Assembly (NCBI GenBank): GCA_040880285.1 | Contig: JBBDIT010000067.1 | Span: forward strand, 10,220-74,219 | Length of the DNA: 64,000 bases | Source of the DNA: JANQJA01 sp040880285 | GTDB lineage: Bacteria; Pseudomonadota; Gammaproteobacteria; Pseudomonadales; Azotimanducaceae | Reading direction: 5' to 3' | Made by a program: the position numbers and the translations under genes | Notes under the pieces: generated by a model | What the model was told of the DNA's origin: nothing | Databases searched by the model: none | The model's input: the letters and a program-made list of their open reading frames with translations, nothing else | Shown here: positions 16,819 to 24,693 of the stretch, in pieces | Numbering within the stretch: position 1 is the stretch's first letter | Layout: each line of letters opens with the position of its first letter

Positions 16819-16939
16819 GGTTTGCAATCTTATGAGCCTTTGTCTTATATCGGGCGCATTTGGCAATATTCAAGAGACCAACTCGCCTCTCGGTCCGCCG
16901 TTTACCGGGCGATCATGGCATGTCCAGACACGGTCGACT

Positions 16940-17038
16940 ATGATTGAGAGACGCAAAGGTGCAGCCAGGGCCGAAGAGCGAAAGGACCGGGTCGTATTCA
17001 ATTGCGTCAAGGGTCGGGGATATAAGGTACTCGGTTAA
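16940..17038 (+). pseudogene. Possible remnant of a winged-helix regulator (short ORF)
   Basis: A 32-codon open frame beginning at ATG 16940 and ending in VVFNCVKGRGYKVLG. The tail resembles the C-terminal hairpin of OmpR/PhoB-type DNA-binding domains (V-x-G-x-GY). It sits in the 323-bp gap between the divergent cbpA and SPOR genes. Either a remnant of a regulator or a chance match; the rest of the gap shows no other coding signal. Confidence 0.25.
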
Positions 17039-17141
17039 TACCTTTTTTTTAGATCAAAGTAATTCGGGGGCTCGCGCAAGCCACAGCAACAACCGCCTGC
17101 TTTTGTGTAAAAATAGAACAAAAATACCGGGCAGCCTCAAT

Positions 17142-17711
17142 ATGCAGAAATTTGCTATAGGCGTACTTGTTTCCTTTGCCCTGGGTAGTCAGGCATCTGC
17201 CGACTATTTTTGGGTGCTTGGCAGTTACAGTAAAAAGTCGAATGCATTTTCCGAGCAGGAAAGGTTAACCGCAGTGCTGTCTTCAGAAGTCCTGGTTGTT
17301 CCCAATCCGTCGTCCGATACGTTCCGGGTCATCACTCGCAGAGAGAACCTGACACAAGACCTGCGGCTTGCCGCTGGCGTACAGGCATGGTTAATTGATA
17401 TCGCTGTCACTGTGGATGAACACAATCAGGTACCTTCAGGCGTTGTCCCGGCATTGCCGCCAGCCCAAACAGGTGAGACGCTTGCCGCCTGGTGTGATCG
17501 GGTAGCGCCCAGGCCCGAGTACTGTGATCCAACTGAACTCACTGCACTCGAAGTCAAACGCAAACACCTTGAGCGCTATCGAGAGGAACTCCAGGCGCGA
17601 TGCGCAGACGTCACCGATGAGCGCGAGAAAGAAATCTGTAGCGGGTGGGCGCAGACCCAAACCCAAACCCAGGACACCACCAATCAAGCGAAAACAGCCC
17701 TGAGCCAATAA
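17142..17711 (+). CDS. Exported SPOR-like protein
   Basis: A 189-residue protein with a signal peptide (about 1-20, ending in SASAD-like residues) followed by a region beginning YFWVLGSYSKKSNA. That stretch and the later TFRVITRREN resemble the start and middle strand of SPOR domains, which bind denuded peptidoglycan. Four cysteines lie in the C-terminal half, and the tail is Gln/Thr rich (QTQTQTQ). The ATG at 17142 is chosen because it opens the signal peptide; the open frame upstream is not credible. The 3' end lies inside an 18-bp tandem repeat that also duplicates the stop codon. Confidence 0.7.
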   Translation: MQKFAIGVLVSFALGSQASADYFWVLGSYSKKSNAFSEQERLTAVLSSEVLVVPNPSSDTFRVITRRENLTQDLRLAAGVQAWLIDIAVTVDEHNQVPSGVVPALPPAQTGETLAAWCDRVAPRPEYCDPTELTALEVKRKHLERYREELQARCADVTDEREKEICSGWAQTQTQTQDTTNQAKTALSQ

Positions 17712-17741
17712 ACAGCCCTGAGCCAATAAACAGCCCTGAGC
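17695..17741. repeat. 18-bp tandem repeat across a stop codon
   Basis: The 18-bp unit CAGCCCTGAGCCAATAAA occurs at 17695-17712 and 17713-17730, with a partial third copy to 17741. The SPOR gene's TAA (17709-17711) is within the first unit, and the second unit carries another in-frame TAA. Confidence 0.95.
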
Positions 17742-17768
17742 GGGTAAGAAGTACCAACGCGGGTGATT

Positions 17769-18317
17769 TCACAGGCTGTCAAGCTCGGCAAGTTGTTGTT
17801 TGATTTTTGTAGATTCAGGCGAATGCTCAAGTGCGTTTTCAAACGCGGCTTTTGCGTCATCTTTTCGATTCAACCGAATCAGGGTCAGTGCCTTGTTATA
17901 ATAAGGGGTATGCGCCGGGCGTGCACCCTTTGAACTTGCGGTTTCATAGTCGGAGAGTGCAAGTGCATAGTCGTGCGTGTGATAGTAGACATTGCCACGA
18001 TTGATGTAGGCCTCTGCGAGATCCGGCATGATTTCAATGGCCTTGTTGTGGTCTGCAAGTGCGTTCTGGTATTTACCTATATTTGAATAGATGATACCCC
18101 GATTTGAATAGGTAGCAGCCAGGTCCCGCCGCGTCAGATTTCCCGATGCGATGGCGCGATTACAATACTCAATGCCGGTGTCTGACAATGCGAATTGACT
18201 TTCCTGGAAGCAGCGGGACGCATCTGATGAACCGAGTGTGGTAGACGCCGCACTGTAAGCAAAGTGCGGCGGCACCAGAGCCAATGCCAGCAGGCAAGCG
18301 CGAATAACAGTTTCCAT
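17769..18317 (-). CDS. TPR-repeat protein, exported
   Basis: A 182-residue protein with a signal peptide (about 1-22) and three to four tetratricopeptide repeats from residue 65 on (ATYSNRGIIYSNIGKYQNAL, AYINRGNVYYHTHDYALAL, PYYNKALTLIRLNRKDDA). TPRs mediate protein contacts, here presumably in the periplasm. It lies 30 bp downstream of the TonB-family gene on the same strand and may be co-transcribed with it. Confidence 0.85.
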   Translation of the reverse strand: METVIRACLLALALVPPHFAYSAASTTLGSSDASRCFQESQFALSDTGIEYCNRAIASGNLTRRDLAATYSNRGIIYSNIGKYQNALADHNKAIEIMPDLAEAYINRGNVYYHTHDYALALSDYETASSKGARPAHTPYYNKALTLIRLNRKDDAKAAFENALEHSPESTKIKQQLAELDSL

Positions 18318-18347
18318 GGCAGGGGACCTCCGGCCCCGAGTCTTCCT

Positions 18348-19049
18348 TCAGTTTAGTTCGGTAGTGCCGTCGACGGCCAGTGTACTCTGGATTGAGGGCC
18401 GGGGTGAGCCTGCGGCAGCAGTTTCCAGCCGGAACAGGAATTTAATTTGCAGATCAGGCGCGATCACCGCGTCACCACCCACTGTCCGTGGCTGGAATCT
18501 GAACTTGCCAACCGCACTTAGTGCAGCATCATCGAAAAGCTCACCTGGCTCGGATGCAACGACCACCGGGTTCAGGACTGTACCGTTTTCGCGGACACTG
18601 AAATTTACCAGGACGAATCCTTCAACGCCCTTCATTGCGGCGGCAAAAGGGTAGACAGGCTGCACGACGTACAAAGGCACGAGGTCGCTAAGTGGCGGAT
18701 ATATCTCAAAGTCCATGGCGTCTGAATCCAGGAAGTCGGCGATAGACCCAAAGGTGGGGCGCTCCGCATGGACGGTGACGATTACTTCTTCCGGCGCAAT
18801 CGACACGCCGTCCGGTGCCGGTGGCAATTGTGCAGGTACTATGCGATTCGCACGAGTTCGTACCTCGCGCATCTCCTCTGGCTGCATGGGAGGTAGTAGT
18901 GGTGCGGAGATGTCAGGTGGATCAGTCTCGGTCAAGGGCCCGGTCCCGGTTGCGATCAATGTTTGCATCAAAAGAAAGCACAGCAGGGTCGCCACAAATG
19001 CCGAGGCAGTAACCGCGAGATATTTCAATGGTCCTGACACGTGTTCCAT
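18348..19049 (-). CDS. TonB-family protein (energy transducer C-terminal domain)
   Basis: A 233-residue inner-membrane protein: one N-terminal membrane anchor (about 10-33), a proline-rich periplasmic linker (about 40-80), and a C-terminal TonB domain with VYPFAAAMKGVEGFVLVNFSV, VVVASEPGELFDDAALSAV and KFRFQPR. These are the standard marks of TonB-like proteins that couple proton-motive force to outer-membrane receptors. No exbB/exbD gene and no receptor is in the window, so its partners are unknown. The TPR gene follows after 30 bp. Confidence 0.88.
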   Translation of the reverse strand: MEHVSGPLKYLAVTASAFVATLLCFLLMQTLIATGTGPLTETDPPDISAPLLPPMQPEEMREVRTRANRIVPAQLPPAPDGVSIAPEEVIVTVHAERPTFGSIADFLDSDAMDFEIYPPLSDLVPLYVVQPVYPFAAAMKGVEGFVLVNFSVRENGTVLNPVVVASEPGELFDDAALSAVGKFRFQPRTVGGDAVIAPDLQIKFLFRLETAAAGSPRPSIQSTLAVDGTTELN

Positions 19050-19163
19050 GCTGTATACCGGAATACGCTATATTCTCGAGCCTACACCTCCCGGGGTTGG
19101 TTTCGCCAGCGAAAGCAGTGTATTTTCACGCCACACAAATGACATTTGAAAAGGAAACACCCG

Positions 19164-20303
19164 ATGACCGAAGCGATACCAGCCTCAGGCAAGCAAATTC
19201 GTTCGAACATCAAATCAAGCGGGCACCTGGAGATTACCCTTGTGGACGTGCCAACGCCTGAGCCAGGCACAGATGACGTCCTCATCCGAGTAGAAGCAGC
19301 ACCCATTAATCCATCGGATCTGGGGTTGCTGTTCGGCCCGGCCGATATGACCACCGCCAGCGCCGGAGGTACCGCCGATAATCCGACGGTGACGGCGGAG
19401 GTGCCACCCAAATTGCTGAAGTCCGCGACAGCAAGATTTGACCAGGACCTGCCGGTCGGTAATGAAGGTGCCGGAATTGTCGTCAAGGCCGGGGACAGTC
19501 CCGCGGCGCAGAGCCTGTTGGGCAAGACAGTGGCAGTGGTTGGCGGCGCCATGTATTCACAATACCGGGTGATGCCTGCTGGCCAATGCCTGGTGTTACC
19601 TTCGGGTACCACACCGGCTGAAGGCGCGTCCTGTTTTGTAAACCCCTTGACCGCCCTCGGCATGGTCGAAACCATGCGCACCGAAAGCCATACGGCGTTG
19701 GTGCATACTGCTGCAGCGTCTAACCTGGGACAGATGTTAGTGAAGATCTGTCTTAAAGACGGCATTGACCTTGTCAATATTGTTCGTCGCCAGGAGCATG
19801 TCGACCTGCTGAAATCTTTGGGTGCGAAGTATGTCTGTAACTCCAGCGATGAGTCATTTATGGAAGACCTGACGGCGGCACTTGCGCAAACCAATGCCAC
19901 TATTGCGTTTGATGCGACCGGTGGCGGTACCCTTTCGAGCCAGATCCTGACAGCCATGGAATCAGCCCAAAGCCAGAAGGCGGGCGCATTTAGTCGTTAT
20001 GGCTCCACGGTTCACAAGCAAGTGTACATCTACGGCGGTCTGGATCGTTCCCCCACAACGCTCAATCGTGCCTATGGTATGGCATGGGGATTGGGTGGTT
20101 GGTTGCTGACACCATTTCTGCAAAAGATCGGTCCGAAAGCCGCGCAAGCTTTGCGCGAGCGGGTCGCCGAAGGAATCAAAACCACTTTTGCGAGCAGCTA
20201 CTCCCATGAAGTCTCACTGGCCGGGGCACTGGACCTTTCGGCGATTGCCGGCTACGGCAAACAAGCGACTGGCGAGAAGTACCTGATCAAACCCCAGGCC
20301 TGA
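19164..20303 (+). CDS. Zinc-type alcohol dehydrogenase-like / quinone-oxidoreductase-like MDR protein
   Basis: A 379-residue medium-chain dehydrogenase/reductase. The N-terminal GroES-like part has PEPGTDDVLIRVEAAPINPSD and VGNEGAGIV; a Rossmann part follows with HTAAASNLGQMLVKI near 178. Catalytic zinc ligands are not evident, so it is probably a zinc-free NADPH-dependent quinone or enone reductase. An insertion of about 30 residues after GLLFGPADM is unusual. The ATG at 19164 has AAGGAA 7 bp upstream. It ends with a clear hairpin terminator and is therefore separate from the kamA operon that follows. Confidence 0.85.
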   Translation: MTEAIPASGKQIRSNIKSSGHLEITLVDVPTPEPGTDDVLIRVEAAPINPSDLGLLFGPADMTTASAGGTADNPTVTAEVPPKLLKSATARFDQDLPVGNEGAGIVVKAGDSPAAQSLLGKTVAVVGGAMYSQYRVMPAGQCLVLPSGTTPAEGASCFVNPLTALGMVETMRTESHTALVHTAAASNLGQMLVKICLKDGIDLVNIVRRQEHVDLLKSLGAKYVCNSSDESFMEDLTAALAQTNATIAFDATGGGTLSSQILTAMESAQSQKAGAFSRYGSTVHKQVYIYGGLDRSPTTLNRAYGMAWGLGGWLLTPFLQKIGPKAAQALRERVAEGIKTTFASSYSHEVSLAGALDLSAIAGYGKQATGEKYLIKPQA

Positions 20304-20319
20304 GGTACCGGACTGCGGC

Positions 20320-20346
20320 TTGAAGGTTGAAGGTTGAAGGTTGAAG
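20320..20346. repeat. 7-bp tandem repeat
   Basis: TTGAAGG is repeated three times perfectly (20320-20340) and followed by a truncated fourth copy. It lies 17 bp after the stop of the MDR oxidoreductase gene. Confidence 0.9.
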
Positions 20347-20390
20347 AAAATGCTTGCATAAATTCAGAAATGTTCTTAAATGCGTACTTT

Positions 20391-20427
20391 GCGGGATACT
20401 CTGATTTGAGTGTCCCGCTTTTTCTTT
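20391..20427 (+). terminator. Rho-independent terminator before the kamA operon
   Basis: An 11-bp stem (20391-20401 with 20408-20418, one G-U pair) with a 6-base loop is followed by TTTTTCTTT. It ends the MDR gene and lies only 25 bp before the kamA ATG, so the kamA promoter must overlap it or lie upstream; alternatively it acts as an attenuator for the operon. Confidence 0.9.
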
Positions 20428-20451
20428 GGCCGACCGTTAAGGACACACTTT

Positions 20452-21882
20452 ATGGATCGATATTCTTCAGCTTCTGATGAGGAACCTCCTTCTGGCAGCG
20501 AACTATCATTGGTTTCCTCGTCTGCTATTGCCCGCCCGCGAGTTTCAAAAAAAGCATCTCCGAAAGACAAATTCATCCCCGCTCCACTCCAATCGACCTG
20601 CAACAATGCCGCATTGACGGCAGTTGAATCGGTGCCTGTAAGGCTCATCGGTCGCGAGGCTCGCGCCAAAGTCGTAAGACTCCGGACATCGCCGCGGACC
20701 AGTCCACAGACCATTGAATTCAGGAAGAAATTCTTTCCCCAGGTGACCGAAAAAGAGTGGAATGACTGGCGCTGGCAATCCCGTAATCGATTCAAATCCT
20801 TGTCGCAGTTTGAACGCGTGCTTGTCCTTTCTGATGACGAGCGTGCGGCGTTTATCCGTGGCGGCATGTTGCTGCCAACAGGTGTCACGCCTTACTACAT
20901 GAGTTTGCTGGATCGCGAAGATGCAACCAGTGCCTTGCGTCGAACCGTTATGCCGTCAACTCATGAGTTTGAACGCTTTCCTGGTGAGGCGGATGATCCA
21001 TTGGGTGAAGATAACCATAGCCCGGTACCAGGCCTGGTTCATCGATATCCCGACCGGGTACTGCTGCTTGCGCTCGACTTTTGTTCAACCTACTGCCGTT
21101 ACTGTACGCGGTCACGGGTGGTTGGCCACGGAGAGATTGCACCCAGCGATTCGCGTCTGGAGAAAATTTTCCGGTATCTCGAGCAAGCAACCCAGGTGCG
21201 CGATGTGCTTATTTCCGGCGGCGATCCGCTGGCATTGTCAGAGGACAAGCTGGATTATGTGCTGGGTCGCCTGCGGGCCATTCCACACATCGAATTCATT
21301 CGGATCGGTACCAAGATGCCGGCGGTATTACCGCAACGGATCACAAAGGAACTGACGACTGTCCTGCGTAAACATCATCCCATCTGGATGAGCCTTCATT
21401 ACCTGCACCCGGAAGAGTGCACGCCGGAATCACGGCAGGCCTGTGAACGACTGGCAGATGCAGGTATTCCGCTCGGATCACAAACGGTGTTGCTGAAGGG
21501 CGTGAACGATAGCGTGGATACCATGAAGGGTCTCATGCATAAGCTGCTGACCATGCGGGTTCGACCTTATTATCTGTATCAGTGTGACCCCATTAGTGGC
21601 TCGGCGCACTTTCGTACGACGGTAAAAAAGGGCCTTGAGATCATTGAAGGATTACGCGGGCATACTACCGGTTATGGTGTACCCACCTATGTCATCGATG
21701 CGCCTGGTGGTGGCGGCAAGATTCCACTCCAGCCGGACTACAACCTTGGCCGTGACGGTGACGACATCCTGCTCAGGAACTTTGAGGGCAAGGTGTTCCG
21801 CTATCCCGATCCGGAACCTTCCGTTACAACCAATGAGGTTACAACCAATGAGGTTTCAAGCAATGAGGTGTCGCCATGTTGA
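20452..21882 (+). CDS. kamA: KamA-family radical SAM enzyme, predicted lysine 2,3-aminomutase
   Basis: Predicted to convert L-lysine to beta-lysine with S-adenosylmethionine, a [4Fe-4S] cluster and PLP. Cluster ligands are Cys211, Cys215, Cys218 (CSTYCRYC). The clostridial lysine-binding aspartates have counterparts in QCD (Asp379) and VID (Asp416), and the PLP lysine in GGGGK (Lys423), which favours lysine over glutamate as substrate. The family landmark WNDWRWQ starts at 103, so there is an extra N-terminal extension of about 85 polar residues. The C-terminal zinc-binding Cys cluster of clostridial KamA is missing and replaced by a NEV repeat. ATG 20452 has AAGGA 8 bp upstream. First gene of a four-gene operon; the next start overlaps by 7 nt. 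Not an EpmB: no efp or epmA nearby. Confidence 0.9.
   Translation: MDRYSSASDEEPPSGSELSLVSSSAIARPRVSKKASPKDKFIPAPLQSTCNNAALTAVESVPVRLIGREARAKVVRLRTSPRTSPQTIEFRKKFFPQVTEKEWNDWRWQSRNRFKSLSQFERVLVLSDDERAAFIRGGMLLPTGVTPYYMSLLDREDATSALRRTVMPSTHEFERFPGEADDPLGEDNHSPVPGLVHRYPDRVLLLALDFCSTYCRYCTRSRVVGHGEIAPSDSRLEKIFRYLEQATQVRDVLISGGDPLALSEDKLDYVLGRLRAIPHIEFIRIGTKMPAVLPQRITKELTTVLRKHHPIWMSLHYLHPEECTPESRQACERLADAGIPLGSQTVLLKGVNDSVDTMKGLMHKLLTMRVRPYYLYQCDPISGSAHFRTTVKKGLEIIEGLRGHTTGYGVPTYVIDAPGGGGKIPLQPDYNLGRDGDDILLRNFEGKVFRYPDPEPSVTTNEVTTNEVSSNEVSPC
21823..21867. repeat. 15-bp triple tandem repeat at the kamA 3' end carrying Shine-Dalgarno-like sequence
   Basis: GTTACAACCAATGAG at 21823-21837 and 21838-21852, with a diverged third copy at 21853-21867. 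It encodes the repeated VTTNE/VSSNE tail of KamA. Each copy joins the next to form AATGAGGT; the last GAGG lies at the right distance to act as ribosome-binding site for the ATP-grasp gene at 21876. Confidence 0.9.
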
Positions 21883-22895
21883 TTGGGCTGACCTACGATT
21901 TGCGGTCTGCCTATCTGGCGGCAGGCTATGGCGAGGTCGAAACTGCCGAATTTGATCGGGACGATACCATCGACGCAATTGAAAATGCGCTGGTCACGCT
22001 GGGGCATGAGGTGGTTCGGATTGGTCATGTTCGCGAGTTGGTCTCGTGCCTTGCCCGTGGTGAACGCTGGGATCTTGTATTCAATATTTGTGAAGGTCTA
22101 CATGGAAGCGCGCGTGAAAGCCAGGTGCCCGCGTTACTGGATGCCTATGGTATTGCCTACACTTTTAGTGACGCGAGTCTGATGGCACTTAGCCTCAACA
22201 AGGCCTGGACCAAGGCGGTGTTGGCAGACGAGATAGAAACGCCCGAGTATCGCGTGGTCCAACACCTGAGTGATCTGGAAACCGTGGATTTGGCGTTTCC
22301 CTTGTTTGTAAAGCCGCTGGCAGAAGGCACAGGTAAAGGTGTCAGTGCCGGATCGGTGGTACGTAACCTCGACACGCTGGCACGTCAATGCGAATACCTG
22401 CTGGCTACATTCAGGCAACCTGTGCTGGTAGAGACTTTTTTGCCCGGCCGCGAGTTTACCGTGAGCATCCTGGGTACCAGTGACTGTAGTCGGGTGCTAG
22501 GCACGTTCGAAATTGTATTGTTGGACGCGGCTGAACCGAATGCCTACGGCTATGTGAACAAAGAAGAATGTGAAGACAAGGTGCTGTATCGGCTCGTATC
22601 AGCGGATGAAGATCCGATAGTAAGAGACGCTGAATCCCTGGCGTTGAAGGCATGGCGCAAGTTGTCCTGTCGTGACGCCGGCCGCATCGATATTCGATGT
22701 GATTCGGATGGCAAGCCCTCCTTCATTGAGGTCAATCCACTTGCCGGTATTCATCCCTGGCACTCTGACCTGCCCATGCTGGCAACTGCCGTGGGCATGG
22801 AGTATGTCGAATTGATTCGGCTGATTGTTGAGTCTGCTTGTGAGCGAGTCGACGGATCCGTATTGCAAAGCGGAGTTGTCGCGCGAGTCGCATAA
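21876..22895 (+). CDS. ATP-grasp ligase, D-Ala-D-Ala-ligase-like (first of pair)
   Basis: A 339-residue ATP-grasp enzyme expected to activate a carboxylate as acyl phosphate and join it to an amine. It has an N-terminal pre-ATP-grasp fold (FNICEGLHGSARESQVPALLDAYGI, the substrate-domain loop of Ddl relatives), the ATP-binding lysine and glycine-rich loop (FVKPLAEGTGKGVS), the adenine-contact ETFLPGREFTV, and metal ligands in GRIDIRCD and FIEVNPLAGIHP. No murein gene is nearby, so it is unlikely to be the cell-wall Ddl. Its start overlaps kamA by 7 nt and its stop directly abuts the second ATP-grasp gene. Role predicted: attaching beta-lysine to another amino acid, or the reverse. Confidence 0.85.
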   Translation: MLIGLTYDLRSAYLAAGYGEVETAEFDRDDTIDAIENALVTLGHEVVRIGHVRELVSCLARGERWDLVFNICEGLHGSARESQVPALLDAYGIAYTFSDASLMALSLNKAWTKAVLADEIETPEYRVVQHLSDLETVDLAFPLFVKPLAEGTGKGVSAGSVVRNLDTLARQCEYLLATFRQPVLVETFLPGREFTVSILGTSDCSRVLGTFEIVLLDAAEPNAYGYVNKEECEDKVLYRLVSADEDPIVRDAESLALKAWRKLSCRDAGRIDIRCDSDGKPSFIEVNPLAGIHPWHSDLPMLATAVGMEYVELIRLIVESACERVDGSVLQSGVVARVA

Positions 22896-23912
22896 ATGCG
22901 CATCGCCCTCTTATTCAATGAGCCCGCACCGGATGCACCCGCCTCCGATCTTGATGTCTATACGCAAGTCGATGCAGTGCACCGGGCGCTGACGGGACTT
23001 GGTCATGAGTGCCTGTCGATGGGCTGCACCCTGGATCTTGGCGCCTTGCGTGAAAGACTGGTCGCCACCCGTATCGATTGCGTTTTCAACCTGGTGGAAT
23101 CTCTCGGCGGCACCGACAGGTTGCAGGTCCTGGTGCCGATGTTGCTCGACTCAATGAATATTTCCTACACTGGGACGAATGCTGCCGCCATGTTGGCGAG
23201 TGGCGATAAGGTACTGGTCAAACAGGGATTGGTGACACACGGGCTGCCCACGGCGCCCTGGTTTACGCTCGCGCCTGGCTCACCTGCTTTCGTCCCTGGA
23301 AAGTATATTGTCAAGGCGCGTTATGAGCATGCATCCGTCGGTATCGATGACAGTGCAGTCATTGAAACCTGCGATGGCACTCTGCTGGCGGACATGATCC
23401 GTCACCGCTGGCATCTGTCGGGTCACGAAATGTTCGCCGAGCAATTTATCGATGGTCGCGAATTCAATATTTCGGTGCTCGCGGATGGCGCCGGGACCGG
23501 GCGAGCGCTTGTTCCCGCTGAAATCGACTTCTCTGCCTATCCTGAGGGCAAACCAAGGATTGTCGGCTATGATGCCAAGTGGTCCGAATCTTCGTTTGAG
23601 TACAACGCCACACCGCGCTCGTTTGCCTTTATTGCGACCGACTCGACCCTGCTTTCTTCGCTCCAGTCGCTGAGCGAAAATGTCTGGCAGCATTTCGGGC
23701 TGGGCGGTTACGCGCGGATCGACTACCGGGTTGATGAGCAAGGTGCACCCTACATTCTCGAAATCAATACCAACCCTTGCCTGTCGCCTGATGCCGGCTT
23801 TGCCGCCGCACTTGACGTCAGCGATATAGATTTTGCCACCGCCATGGAACAAATCGTGGTGGATGCGATGCGCAGCAATTCCCGCGGTGAGGTAGCAGGG
23901 TGCCGACAGTAA
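22896..23912 (+). CDS. ATP-grasp ligase, D-Ala-D-Ala-ligase-like (second of pair)
   Basis: A 338-residue ATP-grasp enzyme, distant paralogue of the preceding one. Visible: N-terminal FNLVESLGGTDRLQVLVPMLLDS, the lysine segment KYIVKARYEHASVGI, EQFIDGREFNISVLAD, and metal ligands in GYARIDYRVD and ILEINTNPCLSPDAG. The KARYEHAS loop differs from the G-rich loop of the first copy, which suggests a different substrate. The ATG follows the previous stop with no gap. Two sequential ligations would give a tripeptide-like product or a double modification. A secretion signal is absent; it is cytoplasmic. Confidence 0.85.
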   Translation: MRIALLFNEPAPDAPASDLDVYTQVDAVHRALTGLGHECLSMGCTLDLGALRERLVATRIDCVFNLVESLGGTDRLQVLVPMLLDSMNISYTGTNAAAMLASGDKVLVKQGLVTHGLPTAPWFTLAPGSPAFVPGKYIVKARYEHASVGIDDSAVIETCDGTLLADMIRHRWHLSGHEMFAEQFIDGREFNISVLADGAGTGRALVPAEIDFSAYPEGKPRIVGYDAKWSESSFEYNATPRSFAFIATDSTLLSSLQSLSENVWQHFGLGGYARIDYRVDEQGAPYILEINTNPCLSPDAGFAAALDVSDIDFATAMEQIVVDAMRSNSRGEVAGCRQ

Positions 23913-24391
23913 CATTGAATGTGAGATTGCGATTCGAAATTAATCCGCGCGACCGGCCCTCGATTGAAGCCATTACACGTTCCACTGGTTTTTTCTCGGA
24001 GGCCGAAGTTGCCATTGCGCTTTCGGTGTTCGATGAGGCGCTGGCTGACCCGAAGGCCGGTTACCACTATGCTCTTGCAGAACAGGAAGGCATGGTAGTG
24101 GGTTATGCTTGTTGGGGCAGGGATCCGCAAACCCGGTCCAGCTATGAACTGTACTGGATCGCTGTCGATAGTCGTTGTCGTTCGGCTGGTGTTGGCAGCC
24201 TGCTGTTAGCCAGCGTCGAGGCTTATGTGGTGGAACACGGGCACGGCCAGCTGTATATAGAAACTGCCGGGCGACAGCAGTACGAGCCTACCCGAAGCTT
24301 CTACGAACACAAGGGATACGTCCAGGCCGCGTGGCTCGCGGATTATTTTGCTCCTGGGGACGCCCGGGTTATTTATACCAAGCGGTTGTAA
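23900..24391 (+). CDS. GNAT-family N-acetyltransferase
   Basis: A 163-residue GNAT enzyme that should transfer an acetyl or other acyl group from CoA to an amine. Motif A is seen in YWIAVDSRCRSAGVGSLLLASVEAYV, with the pyrophosphate-binding R/Q-x-x-G-x-G/A pattern around RSAGVG; the C-terminal SFYEHKGY is the usual motif B end. It is much shorter than AblB, the beta-lysine acetyltransferase of N-acetyl-beta-lysine synthesis. The GTG start overlaps the second ATP-grasp gene by 13 nt and has GAGG 7 bp upstream. Last gene of the operon; likely to acylate the final product. Confidence 0.85.
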   Translation: MPTVTLNVRLRFEINPRDRPSIEAITRSTGFFSEAEVAIALSVFDEALADPKAGYHYALAEQEGMVVGYACWGRDPQTRSSYELYWIAVDSRCRSAGVGSLLLASVEAYVVEHGHGQLYIETAGRQQYEPTRSFYEHKGYVQAAWLADYFAPGDARVIYTKRL

Positions 24392-24428
24392 CGATTCGTC
24401 GTAATAACCAGGCGATGTTTAGGTTACC

Positions 24429-24693
24429 TCAAACACTTTGTTCCATATCCGCCACATGAATGCCCGGCAAGGGCCCTTCACCGCCAATATAGTGGCACGC
24501 TTCAATCACCGCAGTCCCACTCCATAATGCGCTCATCGAAGGTAACCGGCAGGTTCAGCTGTTCATTGATGATCTTCGCAGTCTGGCGTGTTCGATCCAG
24601 TGGCGAGCCAGTAATTTACCATTGACCCTGCATTCTGCTAACCGCGTTCCATTCGGTTTGGCCATGACGAATAAAGTACAGGTTTCTAACATC
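24429..24693 (-). pseudogene. Decayed histidine phosphatase (phosphoglycerate-mutase-like) gene
   Basis: Reading the minus strand from 24693 gives DVRNLYFIRHGQTEWNAVSRMQGQW, which is the N terminus of a histidine phosphatase with the RHG catalytic motif. A TAA follows, then the same frame resumes with SPLDRTRQTAKIINEQL and further family-like residues up to WDCGD, then stops. About 25-30 residues normally lying between QGQW and SPLxRT are missing. So this is a gene with internal deletion and stop codons, fused at its 5' edge to the end of the 2-hydroxyacid dehydrogenase gene. It no longer encodes a working enzyme. Confidence 0.8.

Noticed and set aside
20391..20427. Riboswitch or attenuator for the kamA operon
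   Set aside because: The hairpin with T-run is explained fully as terminator of the preceding gene; no ligand-binding fold is visible.
20452..21882. Assignment of the KamA protein as EpmB (EF-P modification)
   Set aside because: The lysine-specific residues are shared by both families, but neither efp nor epmA is adjacent, the gene is fixed in an operon with ligases, and the protein carries a long extension not typical of EpmB.
21876..23912. The two ATP-grasp genes as cell-wall D-Ala-D-Ala ligases
   Set aside because: Ddl normally sits near murC/ftsQ or alone; here two diverged copies are tied to KamA and GNAT, and their substrate loops differ from Ddl.
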